Shown here: positions 1 through 8,857 of the stretch, in pieces
Layout of the letters: each line of letters begins with the position of its first letter
Position numbering within the stretch: the first letter of the stretch is position 1
Origin: JASGCP01 sp965263285
GTDB lineage: Bacteria; Bacteroidota; Bacteroidia; Chitinophagales; Chitinophagaceae
Length of the DNA stretch: 64,000 nucleotides
Assembly (NCBI GenBank): GCA_965263285.1
Contig: CBDHHD010000016.1
Span: 1,736,001-1,800,000 of the forward strand
Direction of reading: 5' to 3'
Notes under the pieces: generated by a model
Seen by the model: only the letters and a program-made list of their open reading frames with translations
Database searches by the model: none
Told to the model about the DNA's origin: nothing
Made by a program: the position numbers and the translations under genes

Positions 1-336
1 ACAAAACGAGGTGAGCGAAGCGACCAGCGAGAATGTGGAGGCGGGAATTTTTATATATGAATCGTTATGATGAGCATAAAGTATGTACATAAAAGATACC
101 TATGGATAAGCTCATCATAACGATTCATACCTAACCGCCTCCCATTCATTCTCGTTAGCGTAGCGAGCCGTAGTTTTGTAGTTCTTTATCTGCAGGCTTG
201 ATTTTTTCTTTGTTTCTTTCTTTTGTATCAAGACAAAAGAAAGAAAAGGATATAAAAAATAAATGATGAACCTATACCTGAGTAATTACAAAAAACACAA
301 ATACCTCCCCCCAGCACCTCAAAAAAAGAAGTAGCC
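1..336 (-). repeat. Palindromic repeat element, cut by window edge
   Basis: A copy of the dispersed element found throughout the window, in the reverse orientation. It holds a long hairpin with 18-nt arms at 58-75 and 110-127. It also has the ctcg...cgag palindromes, a TTTCTTTCTTTTGT/ACAAAAGAAAGAAA stem near 210-243, and a short C run. It ends at 336 in a B-type terminal repeat (AGCACCTC A-run GTAGCC). There is no credible coding capacity. The other end lies outside the window. Confidence 0.85.
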
Positions 337-394
337 CTGTACTGATTAGTTTACAGAAATGATAATAAATAATCAAAAATTAATAACAATTTTT

Positions 395-1501
395 TTAAAA
401 AGGTGCTTTAGCAAAGGCAATTGCGTTAATATATTTAAAACCATTCATGACTTTCGCAGTTGACCAAGTAATGCCACTATTGTTTGTAGAAGCATAAACA
501 CCTTGAGACAAATTGTTCATCCCTACTGCAAAGCCAATGGTAGTATCAGAAAGGAAAGCAAGGTTAAACACCATATACATGTTACTAAGTGCCTGTGCAT
601 TATTCCAAGATTGTCCGCCATTTTTAGTATATGTATATGCGGCTTGATTTAATAATGAGCTATAACCTATTGCAATGCTATTTAAAGGAGAGCTGGATAC
701 AATGGAGTTAATGGTATTTAATCCTAAAAGAGGAAGTGGTGATGACCAGGTTTTGCCACCATCTATAGTAGATGAATATGCTGTGCTATATGTAGTTGAC
801 ATGCCCACTACTACACCGTTTGTGGCCGATGAGAAGGAAATAGAATTAATATTATAAAAGCCATTAATAATTTTTGTTGAATCTGTATACCAATTTTTTC
901 CACCGTTAGTGGTATAAGCGTATTGATTACCACCTACAGCGACCCCATTTTCTGGTGAAGCAAAAGCAACAGCGTTAATCGTGTATTGAAAGTTGGGAAC
1001 TACTGTAGCCGTTGACCAAGTTTGCCCACTATCGCTCGTATATGAATAGATACCTTGAAGTGAATAATTGCCACCTACTATTACACCATTTGAAGAAGAA
1101 GAAAAGGCAATGCAATTTATATATTTATCAAATCCGTTAATTGATTGTATAGCAGACCAGGATTGGCCACTATTTGTTGTATAGGAGTAATATCCAAGAT
1201 TATCGTTTGATTTTCCTCCTATAACTACGCCATTTTTAGTAGAAGCAAAAGCAATGGAGTTAACATAGTTAAGTCCATTAAGTGTTTGTGCAATAGACCA
1301 GTCTTCTCCTTCATTAGTGGTATATGAGAACATAGCATTATTAGAAGACGAAACACCTATCATTACACCAGGAACTTGAGTGTTGTTACTAGCAATTTTA
1401 TTATTAATATTATTATTGATAGCTGTGTTGTTAATAGGGGTGGTTGTTTTATTGCAAGAAATAAGGAAGCAAATAAAAGATACAATAATTGAATATTTCA
1501 T
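395..1501 (-). CDS. Seven-repeat beta-propeller lipoprotein (YCF48/BNR-like)
   Basis: Predicted surface or periplasmic lipoprotein of unknown function. The N-terminus has a short basic stretch, a hydrophobic segment and a lipobox (FLISC), followed by a Thr/Asn-rich linker. The rest is seven imperfect repeats of about 45 residues with the pattern Y-T-x-x-G-x-x-W-S ... I-x-x-I-A-F-x-S-x-x-N-G-V-x-V-G, as in YCF48/BNR-type seven-bladed propellers. The frame is open upstream to an ATG at 1540, but a promoter-like TATCTTTG lies at 1514-1521, so the ATG at 1501 is preferred; it puts the signal peptide at the very N-terminus. Two relatives lie at 15962-16999 and 51699-52997. It sits between two copies of the palindromic repeat. 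The propeller fold is inferred from repeat count; ligand and partner are unknown. Confidence 0.8.
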   Translation of the reverse strand: MKYSIIVSFICFLISCNKTTTPINNTAINNNINNKIASNNTQVPGVMIGVSSSNNAMFSYTTNEGEDWSIAQTLNGLNYVNSIAFASTKNGVVIGGKSNDNLGYYSYTTNSGQSWSAIQSINGFDKYINCIAFSSSSNGVIVGGNYSLQGIYSYTSDSGQTWSTATVVPNFQYTINAVAFASPENGVAVGGNQYAYTTNGGKNWYTDSTKIINGFYNINSISFSSATNGVVVGMSTTYSTAYSSTIDGGKTWSSPLPLLGLNTINSIVSSSPLNSIAIGYSSLLNQAAYTYTKNGGQSWNNAQALSNMYMVFNLAFLSDTTIGFAVGMNNLSQGVYASTNNSGITWSTAKVMNGFKYINAIAFAKAPF

Positions 1502-1513
1502 TTTTTTTGAGTA

Positions 1514-1521
1514 CAAAGATA
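1514..1521 (-). promoter_or_regulatory. Bacteroidota -7 element of the lipoprotein gene
   Basis: On the minus strand this reads TATCTTTG, matching the Bacteroidota consensus TAnnTTTG. It lies only 13 nt from the ATG at 1501, so the mRNA would be almost leaderless. No clear -33 TTTG is seen at the expected distance. Confidence 0.5.
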
Positions 1522-1584
1522 TGTGTTTTTTTAAAATCATTGTTATACTACATTAACCGCTATTGCCATATTACACATTACAAG

Positions 1585-1683
1585 GGCTACATCTTTTTTT
1601 GAGGTGCTGTGCGAGGATATTCGCATTTTTTTAAACTTAATTAGCAATATCATAAATTTTTACTCACACTAAATTTAGTTATA
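1585..1683. repeat. Remnant of palindromic element (B end plus C end)
   Basis: About 100 bp that begin with a complete B-type terminal repeat (GGCTACATCTTTTTTTGAGG, 1585-1608) and end with a C-type terminal motif (TCACACTAAATTTAGTTAT, 1664-1682). The middle of the element is missing. It looks like an internal-deletion derivative. Confidence 0.6.
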
Positions 1684-1689
1684 TCTAAA

Positions 1690-3408
1690 TCATAAATTGT
1701 TTTTTTTTAGTTCTGATATGGCAAAATTAGCAGCTCTTGCTGTTAGAGCCATATAGGTAAGTGATGGATTTTGAGTAGAGCAACTTACCATGCAAGCACC
1801 ATCTGTTACAAATACATTTTTGCAATAATGTAGTTGATTGTGCTTGTTTAATGGCGCTTTGGAAGGGTCATCGCCCATAAAAACGCCTCCCATTTCATGT
1901 ATGTCTAAGCCTGGATGCCACTTTTCGTCTACAATGGTCGAAATATTTGTAAAACCAGCCATAGTAAACATTTCTGTCATTTGTTCTTGATAGTCTTTTT
2001 CCATTTTTTTACTATTCTCATCTAACATTACATGTAATCGTGCTAGTGGAACTCCCCAATTGTCTTTTTGTATTTTATCTAAAGTCATGTAGTTGCTTTT
2101 TACAGGAATGGTTTCTCCCATAAAATAAGATTCAGCTGTCCAGTTCTTATATGTTTCTTCTAATAGATTCTTTTTTAGTTCTATACCAAAACCATCGCTG
2201 TTTACAACCATATTTCGTCTTGATTTAAATAGAATAGCATAGCCTCTAAGAAAATCGGTATCTTGCTTGAAAAGGTTTCTAAATCGTGGTATATAGCTCC
2301 CTACTGGACGATTGCCATACATCTTTTTGTCGTTAAAACCCTCATAATCGGCATATACATAAGTTCTGAAGTTGTGATGATGTATATATTTTCCAATAAG
2401 ATTGTTATCATTTCCTAATCCATTAGGGAATCGATCTGTTATTGAGTTTAATAAAATAATATTTGTATTAATGGTTGATGCATTGCAAAAGATAACTTTA
2501 GCATAAAAAATATTTTCCTCCTTAGTGATTCTATTAATCACTCTTACGCCTGTAGCTCTTCCTAATTGTTTGTCATAGATGATAGAGTGTACTACAGCAT
2601 TAGGAATGAGGGTAAGGTTGCCTGTTTTCTTTGCCCAAGGCAGTGTTGATGAATTGCTACTAAAGTAAGCACCATAAGGGCAACCTCTTTGGCATAAATC
2701 ACGATTGTGACATGGAAGTCTTCCTTGTTTGTAATGAATCTCTTTAGGTACAGTTAAATGTGCGGCTCGAGCAATAATCATAGGTCTTGTGCCTTTATAA
2801 TGAGTAGCCATTTCTTTTGAAAAATGTTGCTCTATACAAGTTTGCTCAAAAGGAGGTAAGAACTCTCCATCGGGTAATTGTTCTAAGCCATCTCTATTTC
2901 CACAAATACCAGAAAAAATTTCTACATGGCTGTACCAAGGTGCTAAGTCGTCGTATGATATAGGCCAATGATTGTCAAAGCCATCTCGCTTAGGTCCTTC
3001 AAAATCGTATTTACTCCATCGTTGTGTACCTCGACCCCAAGTTAATGATCTACCTCCTACTTGATATCCTCTAATCCAATCAAATGGTTGCTCTTGAATA
3101 TAAGGATGTTCATTGTCTTTAACAAAAAAATGCTCACAATCTTCATGGAAAAGATAACATTTACTAACGATAGGGTTTGCTTCGCGTGTTTTTAAAGTAA
3201 TATCATTTAAATGTTTTAACTGCCAAGGTTTTAGTTGGTTGGTTGTATAATCTGTTTTAGGATTGATATCGCGTCCTCGCTCTAATACCAATGTCTTTAG
3301 TCCGCCATCACATAGTTCTTTTGCAGCCCATCCGCCACTAATCCCTGATCCAATAACAATAGCATCGAAAGTATTTTTTTTTACAGCATCTATATTAAAA
3401 TAAGGCAT
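1690..3408 (-). CDS. GMC-family FAD oxidoreductase
   Basis: Flavin dehydrogenase of the glucose-methanol-choline family, probably oxidising a sugar or alcohol with electrons passed to the respiratory chain. The dinucleotide fold is at the N-terminus (IVIGSGISGGWAAKEL, residues 17-32). A Cys-rich stretch, C-H-N-R-D-L-C-Q-R-G-C near residue 240, is typical of gluconate-dehydrogenase-like members. The C-terminal FAD segment includes H-E-M-G-G, which would carry the active-site His, and T-Q-N-P-S-L-T. The length of 572 residues is normal. It lies 21 bp downstream of a gluconate 2-dehydrogenase subunit 3-like gene, the usual two-gene arrangement in Bacteroidota. No Tat signal is visible on this subunit; export by its partner is the family expectation. 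The substrate cannot be read from sequence. Confidence 0.88.
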   Translation of the reverse strand: MPYFNIDAVKKNTFDAIVIGSGISGGWAAKELCDGGLKTLVLERGRDINPKTDYTTNQLKPWQLKHLNDITLKTREANPIVSKCYLFHEDCEHFFVKDNEHPYIQEQPFDWIRGYQVGGRSLTWGRGTQRWSKYDFEGPKRDGFDNHWPISYDDLAPWYSHVEIFSGICGNRDGLEQLPDGEFLPPFEQTCIEQHFSKEMATHYKGTRPMIIARAAHLTVPKEIHYKQGRLPCHNRDLCQRGCPYGAYFSSNSSTLPWAKKTGNLTLIPNAVVHSIIYDKQLGRATGVRVINRITKEENIFYAKVIFCNASTINTNIILLNSITDRFPNGLGNDNNLIGKYIHHHNFRTYVYADYEGFNDKKMYGNRPVGSYIPRFRNLFKQDTDFLRGYAILFKSRRNMVVNSDGFGIELKKNLLEETYKNWTAESYFMGETIPVKSNYMTLDKIQKDNWGVPLARLHVMLDENSKKMEKDYQEQMTEMFTMAGFTNISTIVDEKWHPGLDIHEMGGVFMGDDPSKAPLNKHNQLHYCKNVFVTDGACMVSCSTQNPSLTYMALTARAANFAISELKKNNL

Positions 3409-3429
3409 AAAAGAAGTATTTGTATTAAA

Positions 3430-3900
3430 TTAAATTGTTGTACAACCCAAGAACACAGGCGTTTCCATGTGATAGTTTCTATAATTAGTTAAAAAATATT
3501 CCGAATTCATATAAAAACGAACACAAAGATCTTTAACTAAGGTGACAAATTTTTTTTGTTCTGGACTACCATTGTGGTATATATCTTTTAAATAATTTGT
3601 TTGTTTGTCTAATGGCCAATTGTGAAAACTAGCTTGTTGAAGCCTGAGCATATTTGATTGAAATAGTTGTTGTACTTCTGTATCATAATTGTCTTGTATC
3701 ATTCGTGCTACAAAGAATTGTGCATCTATTAATTTATCTCCAGGAGTATTCGTATCAGGAATAATTGCATTCACCAAGCTCTCAAGTGTATCATTTACTT
3801 GAGGTGCTATCATATTTATATTAGTAATATAACTCCAAGTAGATATTTTTGCTAAACTTACTAATATACTTATTTGTTTAATAGCATCTTTTCTATTCAT
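3430..3900 (-). CDS. Gluconate 2-dehydrogenase subunit 3-like protein
   Basis: Small subunit that accompanies the GMC flavoprotein encoded just downstream. Its 156 residues match the subunit 3 pattern: a basic start (MNRKDAIKQISIL), a hydrophobic segment near residues 8-30, then L-V-N-A-I-I-P-D-T-N-T-P-G and D-A-x-F-V. In the family, residues like these follow a twin-arginine-type leader, but the RR pair is not evident here (only NRKD). It is the first gene of the pair and is probably cotranscribed with the oxidoreductase. No convincing promoter was found upstream. The function is inferred from the pairing. Confidence 0.78.
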   Translation of the reverse strand: MNRKDAIKQISILVSLAKISTWSYITNINMIAPQVNDTLESLVNAIIPDTNTPGDKLIDAQFFVARMIQDNYDTEVQQLFQSNMLRLQQASFHNWPLDKQTNYLKDIYHNGSPEQKKFVTLVKDLCVRFYMNSEYFLTNYRNYHMETPVFLGCTTI

Positions 3901-3983
3901 AATATGTTCTTTGTATGGGCATGTTTGATGGAAATATCTTTTTTTAAATGTAAATTTATATATTTTTTTATAAAGAAAAGTTA

Positions 3984-4160
3984 TATCCTTTTTTCAGGTG
4001 CTAAGAGAAATAAAATGGTAACTACTTAATCAAACTTAATCAACTTAATAGCCTTAATTAAATGTATTGATTATCGAATAATTAATTATAGATTATGGAA
4101 ATAATAGGGGTGTCTGATGAGGACTGATCTCAGATAAAGAGTATTAAAAAAAAGAGCTGA
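3984..4160 (-). repeat. Decayed copy of palindromic element
   Basis: This gap contains a degraded B-type end (ATCCTTTTTTCAGGTGCTAAGAG). It is followed by the A/T-rich stretch (AACTACTTAAT ... TATTGATTATCGAATAATTA) that also occurs in reverse near 45040-45130. After that comes a relic of GGAAATAATAGG ... CTGATGAGGAC ... TCAGATAAAGAG. There is no gene in 3901-4278. Confidence 0.55.
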
Positions 4161-4278
4161 GCTGAGTAACCAGATAGAATGGGGGACTTTTTTATAATAG
4201 ATTGCCTGAGCAGTTAAAAATTAATTAACATTACGATTGGATTTATTGCTTAATTTTAGGTATTAATAATTATTTATT

Positions 4279-4683
4279 ATGAAATATTGGTTAGTAAAAT
4301 CTGAGCCTTATAAATATAGTTGGCAGCAATTCTTAAAAGACAAAAAAACCATGTGGGATGGAGTACGCAATTATGCTGCTAGAAACCATTTACGAGCGAT
4401 GAAGTGTAATGATCAATTATTTTTTTATCATAGCAATGAAGGAATGGAAATTGTAGGCATTGCAGTAGTGGTAAAAGAACATTATCCTGATCCTACAGCT
4501 ACTGATAATAAGGATTGGGTAGTCGTGGATATTGCTCCCTTACAAACACTTACAAAAGCCATATCACTTGGTATGATAAAGCATCATACTGCCCTACAAA
4601 ATATGGCACTATTAAAACAGTCGAGATTGTCTGTTCAACCAATAACAAAGGAAGAGTGGAATTATATTATAAAATTAATTTGA
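4279..4683 (+). CDS. EVE domain-containing protein
   Basis: Stand-alone EVE (PUA-like) protein of 134 residues, the usual size. It opens with the family start M-K-Y-W-L-V-K-S-E-P and continues with W-D-G-V-R-N-Y-A-A-R-N-H-L and Q-L-F-F-Y-H-S-N, which line the aromatic cage. EVE domains resemble modified-base readers (YTH/PUA fold) and are often linked to sensing modified DNA or RNA. The role of this housekeeping type is not settled. It is 59-101 bp upstream of an Smr-domain gene on the same strand. Confidence 0.9.
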   Translation: MKYWLVKSEPYKYSWQQFLKDKKTMWDGVRNYAARNHLRAMKCNDQLFFYHSNEGMEIVGIAVVVKEHYPDPTATDNKDWVVVDIAPLQTLTKAISLGMIKHHTALQNMALLKQSRLSVQPITKEEWNYIIKLI

Positions 4684-4784
4684 TAATTTTGCCTTAACAT
4701 TCAATGATTGTAATTTTATAGATATTTGTCGTAAATGTAAAATTGAAATGTTGTTTTTTAATATATAAAAAATTATTATGCACA

Positions 4785-5519
4785 ATGAATAAAGGAGTGT
4801 TCTTATTAATAGAATTGCAGTCAGTAGAAGAAAGTATATATCATCAATTGACATTATATATGAGCAATAGTCTTTTAGAGACATTTACAGTTGATATACA
4901 ATTGTTATTAAAAGAAAAAAAGATATATAGTTATCAAACAGATCTTTCATTGCAGTCGCTTATAAAATTACATACTTTATATATGGATCAGCTAAATGAT
5001 AATCCTATGCTTCATATTTGTTTCTCCTCAAATAAGTATAAGCAACCATATATATATAAGCTTACTACTCTTAAGAAACAAGTTATTGCATGGCTTAAGA
5101 CAATAGAAAGCAAAAAAGATAGTCAAATACAACTGTGTATATTTTCTTCATATCCTATTAGTTCTACAGCAGATGATTTAGAAATGGCACTTATTTCTAA
5201 GCCATATCGACCTATTCGCACACAACCATTACAACATTTGAAAATGCATCCCACTATCATCGACTTGCATGTAAACAGAAGTGAAATACAAAATAAAAAG
5301 CTAAAAGAAAATGAAATATTAGTTTATCAAATACAGAAATATGAAAGTTTTATTGCTTCGGCTATGTTGGCTAAGCTTAGTAGAGTAGAAATTATTCATG
5401 GGATAGGTGATGGAAAATTAAAAACACATTTACATGCATATTTAAAAACAGTCTCATGTGTTTTTGAGCTTCTGCCTCATAATGCAGGTGTTACTATTAT
5501 AAATTTTGGCACTCATTAA
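4785..5519 (+). CDS. Smr-domain protein (DUF2027-like, short N-terminus)
   Basis: The C-terminal part carries an Smr domain: T-I-I-D-L-H-V near residue 165 and I-I-H-G-I-G-D-G-K-L near residue 205, the D-L-H and H-G-x-G-x-G motifs of the MutS2-type nuclease/nucleic-acid-binding fold. The middle part (K-G-V-F-L-L-I-E-L and following) resembles the central domain of Bacteroidota DUF2027 proteins, but the usual N-terminal domain of about 80 residues is absent. The frame opens at 4743; the ATG at 4785 gives a more natural start, and the first 14 residues of the longer form are unremarkable. Substrate unknown. Confidence 0.65.
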   Translation: MNKGVFLLIELQSVEESIYHQLTLYMSNSLLETFTVDIQLLLKEKKIYSYQTDLSLQSLIKLHTLYMDQLNDNPMLHICFSSNKYKQPYIYKLTTLKKQVIAWLKTIESKKDSQIQLCIFSSYPISSTADDLEMALISKPYRPIRTQPLQHLKMHPTIIDLHVNRSEIQNKKLKENEILVYQIQKYESFIASAMLAKLSRVEIIHGIGDGKLKTHLHAYLKTVSCVFELLPHNAGVTIINFGTH

Positions 5520-5652
5520 CTAAAAATAGATTTTTATTTGTAATAAAAGAATGAGTTGTTGAAAATGTAATAGTGAAATAAAGTATAGCAAAAATTAAAG
5601 TTCAAGAAACATGTATTTAATACAGTAAGGGACAGATTAAACTGAAAATATT

Positions 5653-5684
5653 TTTTGTTAGAATAAAACTATATTGTAATTTTG
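5653..5684 (+). promoter_or_regulatory. Promoter of the rpsF-rpsR-rplI operon
   Basis: TTTG at 5653-5656 and TAATTTTG at 5677-5684, separated by 20 bp, match the Bacteroidota -33/-7 promoter pattern. The leader to rpsF would be about 90 nt. Confidence 0.75.
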
Positions 5685-5778
5685 CACTCCCAATTCTGAT
5701 GTTGGCAGAATTTTTCTTTCTCTAGTAGAAATAAAATCCATGGGTTAAATCCAACTTGTTTTAATAAAAAACATAAAA
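5685..5778 (+). promoter_or_regulatory. Ribosomal-protein operon leader with hairpin
   Basis: The leader contains a perfect 7-bp stem (AATTCTG 5692-5698, CAGAATT 5706-5712, 7-nt loop) followed at once by a pyrimidine tract (TTTCTTTCTC). It could act as an attenuator or protein-binding leader. rpsF operons often have an S6:S18-binding leader, but the specific consensus was not verified here. Confidence 0.35.
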
Positions 5779-6114
5779 ATGACACATTACGAGTTAATGA
5801 TTATGGTTAATCCTTTGATATCAACAGAGGAATACCATGCTATTCAAAAAAAATATATTCATTTCATAGAAGAGAACAAAGGTAAGATTATAGAAAGTAA
5901 ATCTTGGGGTCTTCGTTCTTTAGCTTATCCTGTTCAAAAAAAGACTACAGCTTGGTATTTTATATTAGAATATGCAACCAACGAGTCTATCAATGAAAAG
6001 CTAATTGTGCAAATTGCAAGAGATGAGCAAGTGATGCGTAAAATGATTACGGTACTTGATAAGCATGCAGTGGCTTATTTTGAAAAGAAAAGAAATGCTT
6101 CAAAAACGGCATAA
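5779..6114 (+). CDS. rpsF: 30S ribosomal protein S6
   Basis: Small-subunit ribosomal protein that pairs with S18 on the 16S rRNA platform. The start M-T-H-Y-E-L-M-I-M-V-N-P and the core S-W-G-L-R-S-L-A-Y-P-V-Q-K-K-T-T-A-W-Y are diagnostic, and 111 residues is normal. It is the first gene of rpsF-rpsR-rplI, about 90 nt downstream of a good promoter. Confidence 0.97.
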   Translation: MTHYELMIMVNPLISTEEYHAIQKKYIHFIEENKGKIIESKSWGLRSLAYPVQKKTTAWYFILEYATNESINEKLIVQIARDEQVMRKMITVLDKHAVAYFEKKRNASKTA

Positions 6115-6154
6115 AGACTATTAATTTATTTACAATTATTATATTTTTTAGTAT

Positions 6155-6424
6155 ATGGCACAGAAAAAGAATGAAATAAAATATTTAACCAATGCGAAAG
6201 ATGGGAGTGAAAGGAAGAAGTTTTGTCGGTTTAAAAGATACGATTTAAAATATGTAGACTTTAAAGATGTAGATTTTCTTAAGAAATTTTTAAATGAGCA
6301 AGGCAAGATATTGCCTCGCCGTCTTACTGGCACATCATTAAAATATCAACGCAAAGTATCCATTGCTATTAAGAAAGCAAGACAAATGGCATTATTGCCT
6401 TATTTAACAGATCTTTTTAAATAA
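6155..6424 (+). CDS. rpsR: 30S ribosomal protein S18
   Basis: Binds next to S6 on the 30S platform. The motif F-L-N-E-Q-G-K-I-L-P-R-R-L-T-G-T-S, then Q-R-K-V-S-I-A-I-K-K-A-R and A-L-L-P-Y, identifies it. It is 89 residues, a usual size, and lies 40 bp after rpsF. Confidence 0.97.
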   Translation: MAQKKNEIKYLTNAKDGSERKKFCRFKRYDLKYVDFKDVDFLKKFLNEQGKILPRRLTGTSLKYQRKVSIAIKKARQMALLPYLTDLFK

Positions 6425-6431
6425 TTTTTAT

Positions 6432-6878
6432 ATGCAAGTTATTCTTACTAAACATTTAGATAATTTAGGTTCTAAATATGAGTTGGTAAATGTAAAGCAA
6501 GGTTATGCTCGTAACTATCTTTTTCCTAAAAAAATAGCTATGGAAGCAAGTGATACGAATCTTAGAAAAAGAGCCGAGGCATTAAAAGTGCAAGAGATAA
6601 AACAGGTAAAGATGTTGGCTGAAATTAATAAGGTTATTGCTGATTTAAAAGCAGCAAAGCTTGTTATTGGTGCTAAAACAGGAACACGTGGTAAGATATT
6701 TGGCAGTATTACTTCTTTACAATTGGCTCGTGTTATTCATCAAGTAAATGGCTATGAGATAGATAGAAGAAAAATAGTTATACCCGATAACATTAAAGAA
6801 TTAGGTGTTTATAAAGCTACTATCCACTTTAGTAATCATCATGTTACAGAAGTTGATTTTGAAGTAGTAAGTGAATAA
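6432..6878 (+). CDS. rplI: 50S ribosomal protein L9
   Basis: Large-subunit protein at the base of the L1 stalk. The N-terminal signature M-Q-V-I-L-T-K-H-L-D-N-L-G ... V-K-Q-G-Y-A-R-N-Y-L-F-P is complete. A helical linker and a C-terminal domain (T-G-T-R-G-K-I-F-G-S-I-T) follow. It starts 7 bp after rpsR and ends the operon. Confidence 0.97.
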   Translation: MQVILTKHLDNLGSKYELVNVKQGYARNYLFPKKIAMEASDTNLRKRAEALKVQEIKQVKMLAEINKVIADLKAAKLVIGAKTGTRGKIFGSITSLQLARVIHQVNGYEIDRRKIVIPDNIKELGVYKATIHFSNHHVTEVDFEVVSE

Positions 6879-7031
6879 TTGTTCTTAATGTAAAGAAAAT
6901 ATTATAGTGAAATAGAAGAATATAATTTTTTTTATTCAAAAATTGTATCTTGTGTTTTGAATTATATCAATATAATTGAATAGTCTAAATTTAATTATTT
7001 GTATAAAAACATAATATTTTATTAAATTATG

Positions 7032-7039
7032 TAATTTTG
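7032..7039 (+). promoter_or_regulatory. Possible -7 element before the restriction gene
   Basis: TAATTTTG fits TAnnTTTG, but the nearest upstream TTTG (6998-7001) is 30 bp away, longer than the usual spacing. It would give a leader of about 40 nt to the TTG start at 7083. Confidence 0.4.
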
Positions 7040-7082
7040 TTCTTTTCATGAATTTTTAATATTTTAAATTTTTATTGAAATA

Positions 7083-7904
7083 TTGAGAAGTAAAAAATCA
7101 ATAGTAATTGAAGAAATATTAAAAATTTGTGAGAAGAAAAATAATTTAGAATTTCACAATAATTTGGTTAAAGATGTTTGTAAAAAAGTTGGTTTCGGTA
7201 ATCCTTTTGATGTGACAAAAATTGACAATATAAGTAAATTGCCTGATATTTTAATAAAAAATGATTATGCAATAATTCATGTTGGAAGTGGTAGACATAA
7301 ATTTATAAAAGGTATTGATAAAGTATTTCATCGTTTTGAATTGGTACAAGAAACTATAGAATGGGATTATAAAAAATCACTTTTAAATCAATATAACGAT
7401 AGTGAAAGTAATATGCTTTCTGTTGCAAACAACCAAAGGATTTTGCATCATTTTTTATTTGGAAAAGATACCGAGTTTCAAGATGTAGAAATTTCTAAAC
7501 GATCAAAGACATATTTTCCTCATAGAACTAAAACTTCTTTTAGATATAAAGTTGGTAAAGATGTGGAGCTTGAAATGAACAATATTCAAATTGAAATTGA
7601 TGTAACTATTGAGTGTAAGGGAACAATTGGTGTATTTGAAGGAAAGAATGGTAGCCCTGATAGTTTTAGTATTTATCAAATTTATCATCCATTTTTGTAT
7701 TATTATAATGCAAATAACAAAGATGAACTTAAAGGAAAAATTAAAAATATATTTTGTATTTATGTTGTAAGAAAAAAAATAAAACAACAAGGTCAGAATA
7801 TTGATGTTCTTAATTTTTGGGAGTATACTTTTAAACAACCTTTTGATATGACTTCAATTAAGTTTATTAAGTCTTGTTCATATAAATTAATTCAAAAAAA
7901 CTAA
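7083..7904 (+). CDS. Type II restriction endonuclease (PD-(D/E)xK type)
   Basis: Predicted DNA-cleaving subunit of a type II restriction-modification pair. It is 273 residues. A catalytic core is visible as E-I-D173 followed by F-E186-G-K188-N, the D ... ExK arrangement of PD-(D/E)xK nucleases. The N-terminal half includes I-I-H-V-G-S-G-R-H-K-F-I-K-G, seen in some type II enzymes. The first in-frame start is a TTG at 7083; no ATG occurs in frame until about residue 110, so the TTG is preferred. The methyltransferase starts 4 bp downstream but is disrupted, so this nuclease appears intact beside a broken partner. The recognition site cannot be deduced. Confidence 0.72.
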   Translation: MRSKKSIVIEEILKICEKKNNLEFHNNLVKDVCKKVGFGNPFDVTKIDNISKLPDILIKNDYAIIHVGSGRHKFIKGIDKVFHRFELVQETIEWDYKKSLLNQYNDSESNMLSVANNQRILHHFLFGKDTEFQDVEISKRSKTYFPHRTKTSFRYKVGKDVELEMNNIQIEIDVTIECKGTIGVFEGKNGSPDSFSIYQIYHPFLYYYNANNKDELKGKIKNIFCIYVVRKKIKQQGQNIDVLNFWEYTFKQPFDMTSIKFIKSCSYKLIQKN

Positions 7905-7908
7905 TTGT

Positions 7909-8813
7909 ATGAGTGATATAGAAAAGTTTAAAAATAAGGTTTTTAATCAAGATGTTTTGGAGGTGTTGCGAAAGTTGCCAAATGATAGTTTAGATATGAT
8001 TTATGGAGATCCTGACTATAATGTTGGCATTAATTACGCAGGTAAAAATTATACAATTCAATGGAATGAATATATTGAGTGGTATATTGAATTGACGAAA
8101 GAATGTTATAGAGTGTTAAAATCAACAGGAAGTTTGTTTATGATGAATTACGAAAGAATGTTATAGAGTGTTAAAATCAACAGGAAGTTTGTTTATGATG
8201 AAACCCAAAACAAAACGCACATTTGAGAGTAAAGTATTTAGATAATGTTGCTTTTGATGTGCAGGAATATGTTTGGATTTATAATACAAATGTGGGTCAT
8301 AGCTCAAGAAGGTTTACCACTGCACATAGGAGTATTTTACATGTAACTAAAAGTAAAAATAATCATTTTTATAAAGATAATGTTGCTGTTCCATATCAAA
8401 ACCCTACAGATAAAAGGATACAAGGTAGAATAAAAGAAGGGCATTTAGGGCGTATGCCATATAGTTGGTTTTATTACGATTTAGTTAAAAATGTTAGCAA
8501 AGATAAAACATTTCATTCTTGCCAAATTCCTTTACCATTAGTTGAAATGCTTATAAAATCATGTACTAAAGAAAATGATGATTGTTTAATTTTATTTGGA
8601 GGTAGTGGGAGTGAATTGATTTTGTGTAAAAAATTAAAAAGAAATTTTATTAGTTGTGAGTTACATCCTGAATATTATAAAATGATTGTTGATAGGCTAG
8701 AAAACAATGGGAAAATAGGGAACATGTATAGACCTGATTTTATAAAGCAAAAAAAAGATAAGGAGTTAGCTAAAATAGGTTTAAAACAAGGGAATTTGTT
8801 TTTTGATAATTAG
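7909..8813 (+). pseudogene. DNA methyltransferase broken by a 53-55 bp duplication
   Basis: Cognate modification enzyme of the preceding nuclease, of the beta-class (N4-cytosine or N6-adenine) by motif order. Catalytic motif IV is G-D-P-D-Y-N (residues 33-38; Pro to Asp compared with the usual DPPY) in the first half. The AdoMet-binding motif I is L-F-G-G-S-G-S-E in the second half. The first reading frame stops at 8164-8166. The rest (8223-8813) is in another frame and lacks an ATG. The cause is visible: 53 bases at 8095-8147 recur at 8150-8202. Removing one copy restores a continuous frame through M-M-N-Y-P-K-Q-N-A-H-L-R-V-K. Two-fragment activity is possible but unproven. It could also be reversible by slippage or recombination between the copies. 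Confidence 0.75.
8095..8204. repeat. 55-bp-period tandem duplication
   Basis: Two direct copies with a 55-bp period (8095-8149 and 8150-8204), identical over their first 53 bases. Because neither 53 nor 55 is a multiple of three, the duplication shifts the methyltransferase frame. Confidence 0.9.
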
Positions 8814-8857
8814 TTTTTTGTAGTATTATAGGAGTGATTTGAGTGTTTTTAAAAATT

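Noticed and set aside
1..336. Repeat arrays taken for a CRISPR
   Set aside because: The palindromic copies are hundreds of bases long, are dispersed by kilobases and have no regular spacers or cas genes nearby.
5520..5778. Possible tRNA gene ahead of rpsF
   Set aside because: I found no cloverleaf or T-arm motif; the sequence fits a promoter plus a leader with one hairpin.
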